Shown here piece by piece: positions 28,340-38,834 of a DNA stretch of 64,000 nucleotides. The DNA lies in assembly GCF_947498515.1 (NCBI RefSeq), contig NZ_CANMKO010000003.1, positions 1 to 64,000 on the forward strand. Direction: 5' to 3'. Origin of the DNA: an uncultured Pelagimonas sp. GTDB lineage: Bacteria > Pseudomonadota > Alphaproteobacteria > Rhodobacterales > Rhodobacteraceae. Both the position numbers and the translations under genes were made by a program. Numbering within the stretch: position 1 is the stretch's first letter; each line of letters begins with the position of its first letter. The notes beneath the pieces are model-generated. The model saw only the letters and a list, made by a program, of their open reading frames with translations, ran no database searches and was not told the DNA's origin.

Positions 28340-30010
28340 TCAGGCTTCGAGCGCCCATTTATACAATTGCGGTAGGTCGGAAATGTGTTTGTCCACTCCG
28401 ACAAGACCTTCGCGTGTATGGCGAATTGCGGTGCGCCAATAGGGCTGCAAGGTCACACCTTCGTCGATCATGATCGCCTGAATTTTGGCCATCACTTCGC
28501 GGCGTTTGTCGACATCCGCAATTGAGTTGGCCTCGGCCAGTAGGGAGTCAAACTCAGCGTTGGCAAAGCCCGCTTCGTTCCATGCCTCGCCAGAGCGATA
28601 AGCCAGAGCAAGAACCTGTGTGCCCAATGGACGGTGGTTCCAGTTTGTCGAGCTGAACGGATATTTCACCCAATCATTCCAGAAAGTAGAGCCGGGAAGA
28701 ACCGTTCTTTTGACGTTGATACCCGCATCGCGGAGCTGAGCCGCCACGGCATCGGTGGTGTTCTTGCGCCAATCATCGTCGATCGAGTGTAGCTCGTGCT
28801 CATAGTCACCCATGCCGGCCTCATCCATCAAAGCCTTAGCTTTCGCCGGGTCATGGGGAAGGCGGGTGACATTTGCGTCATGTTCCGGGTGCATCGGACC
28901 GACGTGGCAGTTATCGGCAACAACGCCGTAACCGGACATGCCAAGTTCCAAACAAATTGCGTTGTCGACCGCCATGGCAAGCGCCTGACGCACACGTTTG
29001 TCGCCATAAATCTTTTTGCCATCTGCGTCTTCTGCAAGCTGGTTGGGGCGGATCACGATGGTGAACCCCGAGGCGACTTCGGACCGCTTAAGGCCAAGTC
29101 CATCAAAGACGTCGACAAATTCGCCAACCGATTCCCAGTTGAGATCGATTTCTTCGGCGTCGAAGGCCGCAACAAAGGCAGCTGGATCAGTGCCGTAGTC
29201 GATGAATTCGACCCGGTCGACATGGCCGCCTTTACCCGCAGCATAGCCCCACCATTCGTGGTCCTCGTTGCGCACCAACACGCTTTTGACCCCAACTTCG
29301 AGGAGTTCGGGTCTCATGAAACCGGTGCCAATTGGGTTCTCATACATGGTGGCAGGGTCGTGGCTTGAATGCACGATGGCGGCTGGATAATCGGCCATGC
29401 CGGGAATGATTGTGATGTCCGGCGCGTTGGTTTTTAGCTTGACGGTATGGCTGTCAACAACGGTGATTGCGCCGTCGCTAGCCTTGTTTGTGGTGGCGTC
29501 GATCATACTCGACATACGGCCAGCCATCGAGTTGCCCTCGACCTCCTTGTCGCACCACATGGCAATGTTGCGCGCGACATCTTCGGCGGTGAAATCGTCG
29601 CCGTTGTTCCATTTTACACCTTTACGGACATGGAGCGTGTATTCGGTGGCGTCTTCATTGGCTTCCCAACTCTCCAAAAGCATACCATTGAAAGAGCCGT
29701 CATTGTTGTATTCGATCAGATACTCAAGCCAACCCGAGGTAAAGGTCGCGATCTGGGTCCAGTCATAGGTGCGCGGATCTTTGAGGGCACGGACTTCCAT
29801 TTGCATCCGAATAGTGCCGCCTTTTTGAGCGTGCCCGTCGGCCAAAGCCGGGCGTGTCAGTCCGCCCAATGTATAAGCCGCAGTTGCCGTCAAACCCAAT
29901 GCTGTACAGCGCGCCATAAATTCACGGCGATCCAAGTCGCCATTTTTGAGTTCTTTGGCATACATTTCTGCAGCCGGATGGACGCCGTTGGCTGGTGAGT
30001 GGAAAGTCAT
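28340..30010 (-). CDS. ABC importer solute-binding protein, family 5
   Basis: 556 residues. The N-terminus carries a twin-arginine-like signal, [20 protein letters not shown] (about residues 27-46), suggesting export folded by Tat. The body matches extracellular solute-binding protein family 5 (peptides, opines, other solutes), with [22 protein letters not shown] and [17 protein letters not shown] segments. GGAGAAG lies directly before the ATG at 30010. It is first in the unit binding protein, DppB, DppC, ATPase, with a 118-bp gap before dppB. The substrate cannot be deduced. Confidence 0.9.
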   Translation of the reverse strand: MTFHSPANGVHPAAEMYAKELKNGDLDRREFMARCTALGLTATAAYTLGGLTRPALADGHAQKGGTIRMQMEVRALKDPRTYDWTQIATFTSGWLEYLIEYNNDGSFNGMLLESWEANEDATEYTLHVRKGVKWNNGDDFTAEDVARNIAMWCDKEVEGNSMAGRMSSMIDATTNKASDGAITVVDSHTVKLKTNAPDITIIPGMADYPAAIVHSSHDPATMYENPIGTGFMRPELLEVGVKSVLVRNEDHEWWGYAAGKGGHVDRVEFIDYGTDPAAFVAAFDAEEIDLNWESVGEFVDVFDGLGLKRSEVASGFTIVIRPNQLAEDADGKKIYGDKRVRQALAMAVDNAICLELGMSGYGVVADNCHVGPMHPEHDANVTRLPHDPAKAKALMDEAGMGDYEHELHSIDDDWRKNTTDAVAAQLRDAGINVKRTVLPGSTFWNDWVKYPFSSTNWNHRPLGTQVLALAYRSGEAWNEAGFANAEFDSLLAEANSIADVDKRREVMAKIQAIMIDEGVTLQPYWRTAIRHTREGLVGVDKHISDLPQLYKWALEA

Positions 30011-30170
30011 CGTCTTCTCCCTGAGACTTATCATTTATTTAGGATGTCTTTTTTTGTCACAGACCGCAAATCCAAGGATGTCCCTCGGTTTGCGATGCCG
30101 TCATGACACCCCTTACCTCCATAGCGCCCGAGATGGCCCTTAAGGTCAATGATAGAATTCGACATCATGG

Positions 30171-30201
30171 GTCGCAAAAGCGACATTCCCTTTGTTGGGA
30201 A
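30171..30201. other. Two adjacent hairpins between the AraC gene and the importer operon
   Basis: GTCGC/GCGAC with an AAAA loop (30171-30184) and TTCCC/GGGAA with a six-base loop (30186-30201) lie in the 240-bp gap. They could terminate or process the regulator transcript or be operators; no T-tract is visible. Confidence 0.3.
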
Positions 30202-30250
30202 ACGACCTTTTCAGGGTTTGAAAACGACAATTTAGAAAATTGGAATTGGG

Positions 30251-31147
30251 CTAGCGGCGGTTTTTGGGCTGGGATTGTCGCCGCAAACCTGACGGAGAAT
30301 GCCCCGATTGAGTTTGAACAAACCGGGTAAAATAGGCAGCAGAAGAAAACCCTAGCGCGGATGCAAGATCTTTGATCGGCATTTTTGACATACTCAGAGC
30401 AAGCCGAGCAGAGTAGAGTTTTCTCTCGGCCAAAAAATCTGCTGCGGTCTTACCACAGGATTTTCGACAAACACGGGTGAGGTGCGTTGGCGTCACCTCA
30501 AGCCGTTCAGAATAATCAGAAACACCCATGGGCCGATAGAAATCGCGTGTCACGTTCTGGGCAAACCGTTGGGTGAGGCGGCAGGCGGCGTTGTCCTTAA
30601 ATGGTTCACAGGCACCGGCCTGAATTTGGCGATGCAGCCAAACGGCTATCAGGCGCACATGCGCCTCTAGCGCTTCGTCAATTAACGGGCGGCTGTGCAT
30701 CAGTTCCCGGCCCATCGTGTCAATTTCTGATATAATTTCGGCCTGGGCCAAGCTATCACGGACCCGCATGTGCAAGCATTCTCGCGGCATGCGGGTGGTC
30801 AGACCGCTGGGGCTTTGCATCATCAAACCCTGTGCGGTTTTTGGGAAATCGAGTGCAAACAGCGTTCCAGCAGGCAAAAACATTGCCTGATTGGCGATTA
30901 ATCCGCGACGGACACCATTAACGATGATCACACCTTGCCCACGAGTCAGGTAGATCAGCACATTGTCAGGCCGGTCATGCAAAAGCGTATAGCGCCATGG
31001 AGCCGCCTGAGTGAGCAGGGCAAGCGAGCCGGCTTTGATAGGGTCTTGTTCTATGATGGGGAGAGAGGGGCGGTTCCGATTTGATGACACAGGCTCGGCA
31101 ACGGGGGCGGGCGGCATAGGTTTTGTCAGGAAAGATGGGGGTTTCAT
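30251..31147 (-). CDS. AraC-family transcriptional regulator
   Basis: 298 residues. The N-terminal cupin-like sensor has [20 protein letters not shown]; the C-terminal 100 residues are the two helix-turn-helix units ([17 protein letters not shown], then [18 protein letters not shown]). AGGAG lies seven bases before the ATG at 31147, which overlaps the miaA stop (ATGA). It is immediately upstream of, and co-directional with, the peptide-type importer operon, so it is the natural candidate regulator for it; this is inferred from position. Confidence 0.88.
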   Translation of the reverse strand: MKPPSFLTKPMPPAPVAEPVSSNRNRPSLPIIEQDPIKAGSLALLTQAAPWRYTLLHDRPDNVLIYLTRGQGVIIVNGVRRGLIANQAMFLPAGTLFALDFPKTAQGLMMQSPSGLTTRMPRECLHMRVRDSLAQAEIISEIDTMGRELMHSRPLIDEALEAHVRLIAVWLHRQIQAGACEPFKDNAACRLTQRFAQNVTRDFYRPMGVSDYSERLEVTPTHLTRVCRKSCGKTAADFLAERKLYSARLALSMSKMPIKDLASALGFSSAAYFTRFVQTQSGHSPSGLRRQSQPKNRR

Positions 31148-32046
31148 GTGCCCATCTCCTGAGGAGAAATCCTCGACCATGTCTTCATGCGGGCGTTAAA
31201 CCACGTGCGTTGGCGTTTGGCGAATTGCCGCGTCAAGATTGTGGCCCGCAGACAGGCATCCTCGAGCGTTATTTCTCCACGCAGATGGGCGATCAGTTCA
31301 GCGGCCCCAATGGCCTTGGCCGAGGGCAGGGCAGGGTGCCAATCATCAAGATTTGCGTGGGCTTCGTCCAAGGCCCCCTGTTTGATCATCAGATCGAACC
31401 GACGTTCAATGCGAGGCGTGAGCCATTCCTTTGGGGCATCAAAAACAAACGGGTGGGTTTGGTCGAGAGGCAACAAAGGCGGCGGAGTGTTGTCTTGCCA
31501 CTCTGCAATACCGCGTCCGGTGTTTTTCAATACTTCCCAAGCGCGCCCAACCCGAGCAGGGTTTTGCAAATCTATCCGAGCACGTGTTTGTTCATCTAAT
31601 TCGGCTACCAATAACGATAGACCATCTTGTGCCAGCCGCGTTTCAAATTCGGCGCGGATATCGGGCGGGGTGGCCGGAATATCGGCCAACCCTTCGGTCA
31701 GAGCGGTAAAGTACAACCCTGTCCCGCCAACAATAATTGGGCGTTCTTTGGCACTGAGGCGTGGTTTCACCTCTCGCAACCAATGGCCAACGGAATAGTC
31801 TTGATTTCCGGGAATATGCCCGTAAAGCATATGTTTAGCGCATGTTTCATCCTCTTGCGACGGGCGCGCCGTCAAGATGCGCCAGTCGTCGAAAACCTGT
31901 ATGGCATCCGCATTGACGATCACGCCGCCCTGTGCCTCGGCAATGGCCAATGCCAAGGCTGATTTTCCGCTGGCCGTCGGGCCAGCGATCAATACCGGCT
32001 TGGCCGGGTCAAGCTGTGCGATGATGTCATCGCCTTGCGCGCTCAT
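31144..32046 (-). CDS. miaA: tRNA dimethylallyltransferase
   Basis: 300 residues. The P-loop is [10 protein letters not shown] (residues 21-30), followed by the substrate segment [17 protein letters not shown] and [14 protein letters not shown]. It transfers a dimethylallyl group to A37 of tRNAs reading UNN codons. It diverges from pyrH. The AraC gene begins on its stop codon, an odd pairing of a housekeeping enzyme with a regulator. Confidence 0.95.
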   Translation of the reverse strand: MSAQGDDIIAQLDPAKPVLIAGPTASGKSALALAIAEAQGGVIVNADAIQVFDDWRILTARPSQEDETCAKHMLYGHIPGNQDYSVGHWLREVKPRLSAKERPIIVGGTGLYFTALTEGLADIPATPPDIRAEFETRLAQDGLSLLVAELDEQTRARIDLQNPARVGRAWEVLKNTGRGIAEWQDNTPPPLLPLDQTHPFVFDAPKEWLTPRIERRFDLMIKQGALDEAHANLDDWHPALPSAKAIGAAELIAHLRGEITLEDACLRATILTRQFAKRQRTWFNARMKTWSRISPQEMGT

Positions 32047-32164
32047 TCAATATGCTCCGTCTGCCCCTTGTTTGGCCGATTTTCCACCGCTGGCCATTGC
32101 GGCCAGCCCGGTTTTGCGCCAAATATGCGCGCGATCATATCCCCCAGTCATGACGGAGCGCAAC

Positions 32165-32899
32165 ATGACCGCGAGCGACACAGCAGAAACCACCTTTAAT
32201 CGTGTAATGTTGAAGATTTCCGGCGAAGCCCTGATGGGGGATCAGGGATTTGGCCTGCATCCACCGACGGTTGAACGGATCGCCCAAGAAGTCAAATCGG
32301 TCCATGACATGGGTGTCGAGATTTGCATGGTCATCGGAGGCGGCAATATCTTTCGCGGTCTTTCAGGCAGCGCTCAAGGTATGGAACGCACGACAGCGGA
32401 TTACATGGGGATGATGGCCACGGTCATGAATGCCCTTGCGATGCAATCCGCGTTGGAAAAAATGGGCGTGTTTTGTCGGGTGATTAGCGCGATCCGCATG
32501 GATGAGGTGGCCGAGCCCTACATTCGTCGCCGCGCGGTGCGCCACCTTGAGAAAAAGCGGGTTTGCATTTTTGCGGCCGGAACCGGTAACCCGTATTTCA
32601 CAACGGACACGGCTGCTGCCTTGCGCGCCAATGAAATGGCGTGCGAAGCGATCTTTATGGGTAAAAATGGTGTCGATGGCATCTATGACAAAGATCCGCA
32701 AAAGCATGACGATGCCAAGCGCTATGACCGCGTAACATTTGATGAAGTCCTGAGCAAAAACCTAAAAGTTATGGATGCTTCGGCGATTGCCTTGGCACGC
32801 GATAACAACCTTCCTTTGATTGTATTCCCATTGGACGAGCCGGGTGGTTTCCGCGGGATTTTGGCCGGCAAAGGCACGTACACAAGAGTTACTGGATAA
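32165..32899 (+). CDS. pyrH: UMP kinase
   Basis: 244 residues. [19 protein letters not shown] is the N-terminal kinase loop; [37 protein letters not shown] and [14 protein letters not shown] are family hallmarks of hexameric bacterial UMP kinase. It makes UDP from UMP. GGAG lies six bases before the ATG at 32165 (an ATG at 32150 is also in frame). It is not next to rpsB-tsf as is common, and is separated from frr by a convergent regulator gene. Confidence 0.96.
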   Translation: MTASDTAETTFNRVMLKISGEALMGDQGFGLHPPTVERIAQEVKSVHDMGVEICMVIGGGNIFRGLSGSAQGMERTTADYMGMMATVMNALAMQSALEKMGVFCRVISAIRMDEVAEPYIRRRAVRHLEKKRVCIFAAGTGNPYFTTDTAAALRANEMACEAIFMGKNGVDGIYDKDPQKHDDAKRYDRVTFDEVLSKNLKVMDASAIALARDNNLPLIVFPLDEPGGFRGILAGKGTYTRVTG

Positions 32900-32904
32900 C
32901 CTTG

Positions 32905-33828
32905 CTACGCGTTTTGGCGCATGATGCGCGGTGGGGCCCCGTAGCGGGATTTGAAGCTACGTGTAAAGGATGATGGCGAGGCAAAGCCAGTTGCCAACGC
33001 CACATCTTCGACGCTGAGCACCGTGTCGCGAACAAGCTGTTCCGCCCGTTCCAGACGCAGTTTGAGGTAGACTTGGGTGGGCGTTTGACCAAGCCCCTTA
33101 CGACACCGCAGCCGTAGTTGTTTAGGGCTGAGATCCAAATCCGAGGCGATTTGATCCATCGGGCGTGGGTCGCCCAAATGCGTGACCATTATCGACTGCA
33201 TGCGGGCAAGAATGGGGTCTTGCGCTTGGGGGAGGTGACAGGCATCGCCATCGCTTCTAAAGCGTCCCAACGACAAAGCGTCTGAAACTTCGCGTGCGAC
33301 ATCCGGGTCGTGAACCCGTGCGACCCAAGCCAATAGCGCATCACCAGCGGCAAGCCCGGTTGCAGCCGTCAAGCGACCACGATCAAAGCAAAACAGTTGA
33401 TCGCTTGGCGCAACACGGGCAAGAATATCGGCCTCGTCCTCAGTTGGATCAATGGGCAAAACCGCTTGATATCCATCCAGTAATCCAAGTGCAGCAAGCA
33501 CCGTAACACCACTATCAAACCCGGCCAGTGTTCCGCCGGCGGTCTGAGCACGCAACAAGAAACCACGTAACCCCATGGGCAGCCGTTTCAGCGGCTGAGC
33601 GCACGCGCAAATGACGACCAAGTCCCATCCTGGTGGATCCTCCCAGTCGGTTCGATCAGGGGAAATTTCGATTCCGTCGATTGAAGCAACCGGCGCGCCG
33701 GTTACAGTTCTGATCTCAACCGAAAACAATGGGCGACCCGCTAAATTATTGGCCCGGCTCACAACTTCGCGAAGCAATACGTAGGTGAGGATCGGGAAGC
33801 CGGGGGCGAGGATCAGGCAGATATGCAT
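32905..33828 (-). CDS. GlxA-family AraC-type regulator between pyrH and frr
   Basis: 307 residues. An N-terminal DJ-1/PfpI-like domain (ICLILAPGFPILTYVLL; later GGTLAGFDSGVTVLAALGLLDG) has Asp where enzymes have the nucleophilic Cys. The AraC DNA-binding domain is at the C-terminus (LDLSPKQLRLRCRKGLG, then VEDVALATGFASPSSFTRSFK). Regulators of this type often respond to amino-acid or quaternary-amine catabolism. The gene lies opposite to its neighbours and only five bases from the pyrH stop, so it looks like an insertion into the pyrH-frr pair. Confidence 0.87.
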   Translation of the reverse strand: MHICLILAPGFPILTYVLLREVVSRANNLAGRPLFSVEIRTVTGAPVASIDGIEISPDRTDWEDPPGWDLVVICACAQPLKRLPMGLRGFLLRAQTAGGTLAGFDSGVTVLAALGLLDGYQAVLPIDPTEDEADILARVAPSDQLFCFDRGRLTAATGLAAGDALLAWVARVHDPDVAREVSDALSLGRFRSDGDACHLPQAQDPILARMQSIMVTHLGDPRPMDQIASDLDLSPKQLRLRCRKGLGQTPTQVYLKLRLERAEQLVRDTVLSVEDVALATGFASPSSFTRSFKSRYGAPPRIMRQNA

Positions 33829-34038
33829 TGGGCCGTTTCAGTTCGGTTTTCTGTTGGGATTAGTGATGCCGGAATTAGGTAAATGAACCCTTTCTATGCG
33901 GAGATTTTTCGGGGTGAAGACGACGGTTGAGCCAGTGGAAACAAGCGTGAATTAAATGATATGTCATCGCGCCTATACATTCTGAACGCGAGCGCATAGA
34001 ACGAAAGCAATCGAAAACAAGAAGAAGACCGAGGGCCC

Positions 34039-34602
34039 ATGTCCGAAGATTTCGAACTCGACACAGATGATCTCGCCCGCCGCATGGACGGTGCTATGGC
34101 CAATTTGCGGACGGAATTCGCCTCGTTGCGAACCGGTCGTGCATCGGCCTCGATGCTTGAACCTGTGATGGTGGATGCCTATGGCTCCATGACACCAATC
34201 AATCAAGTCGGTACGGTGAACGTGCCTGAACCCCGTATGGTCACAATCAATGTGTGGGACAAAGGGTTGGTTGGCAAAGTCGAAAAAGCCATCCGCGAAT
34301 CCGGGTTGGGCATCAACCCACAGCTCAACGGCACCATTATTATGCTGCCTATCCCCGAGCTGAACGAGGAACGTCGCCGTGAGCTGACCAAAGTGGCCGG
34401 CGGTTACGCCGAACATGCCCGCGTTGCGGTCCGCAATGTGCGCCGCGATGGGATGGATCAGATCAAGAAAGCCAAAAATGATGGGATGTCGGAAGACGAC
34501 CAGAAACTTTGGGAAGGCGAAGTGCAAGAAATGACCGACGACTACATCAAGAAGGTCGATGATGCGCTTGAAAACAAACAAGAAGAGATCATGCAGATCT
34601 AA
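34039..34602 (+). CDS. frr: Ribosome recycling factor
   Basis: 187 residues, full length. The three-helix-bundle signature is clear: [20 protein letters not shown], then [20 protein letters not shown] and [22 protein letters not shown]. With EF-G it splits post-termination ribosomes. GAGGG lies four bases before the ATG. Two tandem terminators follow it. Confidence 0.96.
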   Translation: MSEDFELDTDDLARRMDGAMANLRTEFASLRTGRASASMLEPVMVDAYGSMTPINQVGTVNVPEPRMVTINVWDKGLVGKVEKAIRESGLGINPQLNGTIIMLPIPELNEERRRELTKVAGGYAEHARVAVRNVRRDGMDQIKKAKNDGMSEDDQKLWEGEVQEMTDDYIKKVDDALENKQEEIMQI

Positions 34603-34609
34603 GAGACGG

Positions 34610-34633
34610 GGCGGTCCTATTTGACCGCCTTTT
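34610..34633 (+). terminator. First terminator after frr
   Basis: GGCGGTC / GACCGCC stem of seven bp with a six-base loop and TTTT, eight bases after the stop codon. Confidence 0.8.
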
Positions 34634-34639
34634 GCGTGA

Positions 34640-34661
34640 GGCAGCGCTAAGCTGCCTTTTT
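34640..34661 (+). terminator. Second terminator after frr
   Basis: GGCAGC / GCTGCC stem of six bp with a GCTAA loop and five T residues, only six bases beyond the first terminator. Confidence 0.75.
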
Positions 34662-34719
34662 CGCGTTTTTGGGGCGGCTTGCCCAAACCAAGTGTTTTGA
34701 ACAAACAAAGGACGATGTG

Positions 34720-35445
34720 ATGGCAAAACCGCTCCGTGACGGCACTGGCCCGCGCCATGTGGCGATCATCATGGACGGCAATGGCCGTTGGGCGACCAAT
34801 CGCGGACGTCCGCGTCTGTTTGGGCATCATGCCGGTGCAAAACGTGTAAGGGAAGTGGTCGAAGCTTGCCCGGACGTGGGCGTAAAATATCTAACGATAT
34901 TTGCCTTTTCCACGGAAAATTGGAAACGCACTCAGGTTGAAGTCGCCGGTCTGATGAGCTTGTTTCGTCGCTATATTGCCAAGGAAACCCGTGCTTTGCG
35001 TGATCGCAATGTTCGGGTGCGGTTTATTGGTGATCGGGTGCGACTGGATGCGAAACTTATCCAATTGATGGACGATCTGGAAAAGATCACCGAAGAATGC
35101 ACCGGAACAAACCTGACGATTGCGCTAAACTATGGTGGTCGCGATGAGGTGACCCGCGCGACACGCCGTTTGGCGCAGGATGTCCATGACGGCAAACTTG
35201 ACCCGGCAAGCGTGGATGAGGAAACCCTTCCTAAGTATCTGGATACACATGTTTTACCTGATCCGGATTTGGTGGTGCGTACAAGCGGTGAAGCGCGGAT
35301 TTCCAACTTCTTGCTTTGGCAATCGGCCTATGCGGAATACGAATTTATCGACACGCTTTGGCCGGATTTCACCGCCGAGGAATTTGCCCGTTTGATCAAT
35401 GGTTATGGCGCACGTGATCGACGGTTTGGAGGGGTAAACGCATGA
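34720..35445 (+). CDS. uppS: Undecaprenyl diphosphate synthase
   Basis: 241 residues. HVAIIMDGNGRWA holds the catalytic Asp and the diphosphate contacts; GHHAGAKRVREVV, FAFSTENWKR and RTSGEARISNFLLWQ complete the cis-prenyltransferase signature. It makes the C55 carrier for peptidoglycan and LPS. AAAGGA lies nine bases before the ATG. The stop overlaps the cdsA start (ATGA). Confidence 0.96.
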   Translation: MAKPLRDGTGPRHVAIIMDGNGRWATNRGRPRLFGHHAGAKRVREVVEACPDVGVKYLTIFAFSTENWKRTQVEVAGLMSLFRRYIAKETRALRDRNVRVRFIGDRVRLDAKLIQLMDDLEKITEECTGTNLTIALNYGGRDEVTRATRRLAQDVHDGKLDPASVDEETLPKYLDTHVLPDPDLVVRTSGEARISNFLLWQSAYAEYEFIDTLWPDFTAEEFARLINGYGARDRRFGGVNA

Positions 35446-36212
35446 CCGACAAGTGGCGTGATCTAGGACCTCGGGCGATTTCGGCCATTGTTATGTTGGC
35501 TCTCGCGATAGGGGCGGCTTGGGCTGGCCCTTTTTACTTTGCCATTCTAATTTCGATCGCGACTGGGCTTATGGTCTGGGAATTGGCGCGTATGCACGAA
35601 CCGCGCTTTCCTATGTTGCCCGAGATCATGGCCGCCGTAACCACCGCGATGGTCTTTACCACTTACCCATTGTTCATGGGAATTTTGGTCCAATATGCCT
35701 TTGCTGCGACTGTGGTGTTGGCCGCTCTTCTGACCATTTGTGTCAAACGTGATATGCATCTCTTTGCGCCCTATGTTTTGGCGGTTCTGCTAACCGGTAA
35801 CCTGTTGGCAGGCCTATACATGGCCTCACCCAAATCGGTTCTGTTCTTATTGGCCATTGTCATCGCAACCGATGTTGCCGGGTATTTCGCTGGCAAATCT
35901 ATTGGCGGTCGCAAATTCTGGCCGCGCTTTAGCCCCAAGAAAACCTGGTCTGGTGTCATTGCTGGCTGGCTTGCGGCTGGGTGTATTGGGTTTGTGGGGT
36001 ATGTGACCGGAAATTTCGGGCCTTTGTTCATTTTAACCGCGATGATTATGAGCTTTGGTAGCCAGCTTGGGGACATTGCCGAAAGCGCGTTAAAGCGCCG
36101 GGCAGGGGTCAAGGATAGCTCCAACCTTATTCCGGGCCATGGCGGCGTGCTTGACCGGTTTGATGGTGTTGTTGGCGCGTCGATAGTCCTTATTGTCTAC
36201 ATGGTTTTCTAA
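35442..36212 (+). CDS. cdsA: Phosphatidate cytidylyltransferase
   Basis: 256 residues with about eight membrane helices. The family signature is present near the C-terminus (SALKRRAGVKDSSNLIPGHG, then GVLDRFDG). It forms CDP-diacylglycerol from phosphatidate and CTP in the inner membrane. It sits between uppS and dxr as in many proteobacteria. Confidence 0.95.
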   Translation: MTDKWRDLGPRAISAIVMLALAIGAAWAGPFYFAILISIATGLMVWELARMHEPRFPMLPEIMAAVTTAMVFTTYPLFMGILVQYAFAATVVLAALLTICVKRDMHLFAPYVLAVLLTGNLLAGLYMASPKSVLFLLAIVIATDVAGYFAGKSIGGRKFWPRFSPKKTWSGVIAGWLAAGCIGFVGYVTGNFGPLFILTAMIMSFGSQLGDIAESALKRRAGVKDSSNLIPGHGGVLDRFDGVVGASIVLIVYMVF

Positions 36213-36217
36213 CCTCA

Positions 36218-37384
36218 ATGACACGACGCATATCCATTTTTGGCGCAACAGGGTCCATCGGGCAAAGCACGATTGACCTGATCGCTCGTGATCCAGACGC
36301 CTATGAGACTGTGGCACTGACCGGTGGCCGCAATATTGCGCAGCTGGCATCCGATGCGATTAAGCTTGGCGCGCAAATCGCTGTGACTGCTGATGAAAAG
36401 CGCCTTGCGGAATTGCGTGACGCTTTGGCCGGAACTGGTGTAGAGGCGGCCGCGGGGCGACAGGCCTTGATCGAAGCAGCCAGCCGTCCGGCCGATTGGG
36501 TGATGTCGGCCATTGTCGGTGCAGCTGGTTTGGAGCCGGGGCTGCGGGCCTTGCAAACCGGCGCGACATTGGCGTTGGCCAACAAGGAAAGCCTTGTTTG
36601 TGCTGGGCCATTGATCATGCGAACAGCCCAAGCGCATGGCACGCATATCCTACCGGTCGACAGCGAACATAGTGCGGTTTTTCAAGCGCTGATTGGCGAA
36701 GACCTGGCCACCGTCGAACGCATTGTCATAACGGCGAGCGGCGGGGCCTTTCGCGATTGGCCAATCGAAGACCTTGCCAAAGCGACCCCGGCCCAAGCGG
36801 CGACCCACCCCAATTGGGATATGGGCCAGCGCATCACTATTGATAGTGCATCCATGTTCAACAAAGCCCTGGAGCTGATTGAAACCAAAGAATACTTTGG
36901 TGTCTCGGCGGATAAGATTGAAACGGTTGTCCATCCGGAATCGATGATCCATGCGCTTGTTGGCTTTAACGATGGCGCATTGATGGCCCATGTAGGCACC
37001 CCGGATATGCGCCATGCCATTGGGTTCGCCTTGCACTATCCGCACCGCAAATCGCTCCCTGTGGAACGGCTCGATCTGGTCAAGCTGGGCCAAATGACCT
37101 TTCGCGATCCCTGTGAAACCCGTTGGCCCGCCTTGCGCTTGGCGCGCGAGGTCATGGAAGCCGGTGGTTTGATGGGCGCGGTTTTTAACGCCGCCAAGGA
37201 GCGCGCGCTTGATGCGTTTATCGCTGAACAAATCACGTTCCCGCGCATGGCCGGTGTGGTCGAAGAGGTACTGAGTGACCTTTCTACATACGAAAGTCAT
37301 AATCCTGCCGAGATTACCCTTGATAAGGTCGCCGAGGCAGACCATCTCGCTCGGGTACGGGCGGATGAGATCATGGCGCAATAA
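36218..37384 (+). CDS. dxr: 1-deoxy-D-xylulose-5-phosphate reductoisomerase
   Basis: 388 residues. The NADPH loop GATGSIGQSTIDLI, NKESLVCAGPLI, the metal/substrate segment PVDSEHSAVFQ and ITIDSASMFNKALE are all intact. It commits carbon to the MEP route of isoprenoid synthesis, feeding UppS. It starts five bases after cdsA. Confidence 0.97.
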   Translation: MTRRISIFGATGSIGQSTIDLIARDPDAYETVALTGGRNIAQLASDAIKLGAQIAVTADEKRLAELRDALAGTGVEAAAGRQALIEAASRPADWVMSAIVGAAGLEPGLRALQTGATLALANKESLVCAGPLIMRTAQAHGTHILPVDSEHSAVFQALIGEDLATVERIVITASGGAFRDWPIEDLAKATPAQAATHPNWDMGQRITIDSASMFNKALELIETKEYFGVSADKIETVVHPESMIHALVGFNDGALMAHVGTPDMRHAIGFALHYPHRKSLPVERLDLVKLGQMTFRDPCETRWPALRLAREVMEAGGLMGAVFNAAKERALDAFIAEQITFPRMAGVVEEVLSDLSTYESHNPAEITLDKVAEADHLARVRADEIMAQ

Positions 37385-37411
37385 TAGCAATCTACCAATG
37401 AGGCATATGCT

Positions 37412-38752
37412 TTGGACCTGACGACGTTGATTCCGCAATTTGGCGGCCTGCTTTGGACTTTGTTGTTCTTTGTTGTGGCCTTGTCGATCATCGTGGCGAT
37501 CCACGAATATGGCCACTACATTGTTGGCAAGAAATCCGGCATTTATCCCGAGGTGTTCAGCCTTGGATTTGGCCCCGTTCTTTGGTCGCGCTACGACGAT
37601 TTTGGCACCAAATGGCAGATCGCGGCCATTCCCTTTGGTGGCTACGTAAAATTCCGCGGCGATGCGAATGCGTCTGGTGGAATAGATGGCGAGACTATCC
37701 ATGGTATGGACGAAAAGGCGATGCGCGCCACCATGCATGGGGCCCCGCTTTGGGCGCGAACGGCGACGGTTGCCGCGGGCCCGATATTCAACTTCATCTT
37801 GTCGATCATTCTGTTCACTGCTGTCATTATGGCGCGCGGTGTCGTGACCGAACCTTTGACCGTTGGTGAACTGCGCACTATGCCTGTTGCGCAGGAATTG
37901 CAGTCTGGTGATGTGATCTTGGCGATTGAGGGCGGCTCACCGCCTGCTTTTGACGATGCCGTTGCCTACGAAGCCTTTATGAAAGCGCTGCCCCAAAAAC
38001 CGTTGTTAGACTACACGGTGATGCGCGATGGGGCAGAAACGATTGTATCGGGTCCTTATGTATATCCGCCGATTGTGACTCAAGTCGCGCCGCGTTCGGC
38101 GGCACGGGATGCCGGGCTTCAGCAGGGTGATGTGATTGTCGCCATTGATGGCGAACCGGTTTTTGCCTTTGATCAGCTCAAGCAAAAGGTCGAAGGATCG
38201 GAAGGGGCGTCATTGGCCTTGACGGTTTGGCGCGATGGTCAAGAGGTTGAAGCCGATTTGACCCCTCGCCGCGTTGACGAACCTCAGGCGGATAACAGCT
38301 TTAAAACCTTTTACCGGATCGGCGTGATCGGCGGCATTCTGTTTGAACCGGCCACGGCAACACCGGGTTTTGGGGAATCTGTTTGGGCTGGTGTTGAACA
38401 AGTTGGCCGCATCATGTCCGGGTCGCTGTCTGGCATGTGGCACATGATCACCGGAGCGATCAGCACCTGTAACCTGTCCGGGCCAATAGGAATCGCTGAA
38501 ACTTCGGGTGATATGGCCAGCCAAGGCACATCCAACTTCATCTGGTTTGTCGCTGTCTTGTCGACGGCTGTTGGCCTGATCAACCTGTTCCCGATCCCGG
38601 TTTTGGACGGCGGGCATTTGGTGTTTTACGCTTATGAGGCCGTCACAGGCCGTCAGCCAAGCGAAAAAGCGCTCGACCTCTTGATGAAACTTGGTTTGAT
38701 TGTCGTGTTGGCGGTGATGATCCTCGGTGTGAGCAGTGATTTGTTCTGCTAA
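37412..38752 (+). CDS. rseP: RseP-type site-2 membrane protease
   Basis: 446 residues. The zinc motif H31EYGH35 lies in the first helix; a PDZ region follows (VAPRSAARDAGLQQGDVIVA). The second active-site motif is NLFPIPVLDGGHL near the C-terminus. It cleaves transmembrane segments such as anti-sigma factors in the inner membrane. The start is a TTG with GAGG eight bases upstream; the nearby ATG codons are out of frame. Confidence 0.94.
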   Translation: MDLTTLIPQFGGLLWTLLFFVVALSIIVAIHEYGHYIVGKKSGIYPEVFSLGFGPVLWSRYDDFGTKWQIAAIPFGGYVKFRGDANASGGIDGETIHGMDEKAMRATMHGAPLWARTATVAAGPIFNFILSIILFTAVIMARGVVTEPLTVGELRTMPVAQELQSGDVILAIEGGSPPAFDDAVAYEAFMKALPQKPLLDYTVMRDGAETIVSGPYVYPPIVTQVAPRSAARDAGLQQGDVIVAIDGEPVFAFDQLKQKVEGSEGASLALTVWRDGQEVEADLTPRRVDEPQADNSFKTFYRIGVIGGILFEPATATPGFGESVWAGVEQVGRIMSGSLSGMWHMITGAISTCNLSGPIGIAETSGDMASQGTSNFIWFVAVLSTAVGLINLFPIPVLDGGHLVFYAYEAVTGRQPSEKALDLLMKLGLIVVLAVMILGVSSDLFC

Positions 38753-38764
38753 ATGACACAATTG

Positions 38765-38796
38765 ATCCGGCGGGTGCCGTAATCTCGCCGGATTTA
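38765..38796 (+). terminator. Possible weak terminator after rseP
   Basis: ATCCGGCG / CGCCGGAT stem of eight bp with a 13-base loop; only three T residues follow, so termination may be partial. Confidence 0.4.
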
Positions 38797-38834
38797 CCAT
38801 GTATTCAGGTCTTAGAAACGAAAGGACCGAATCC

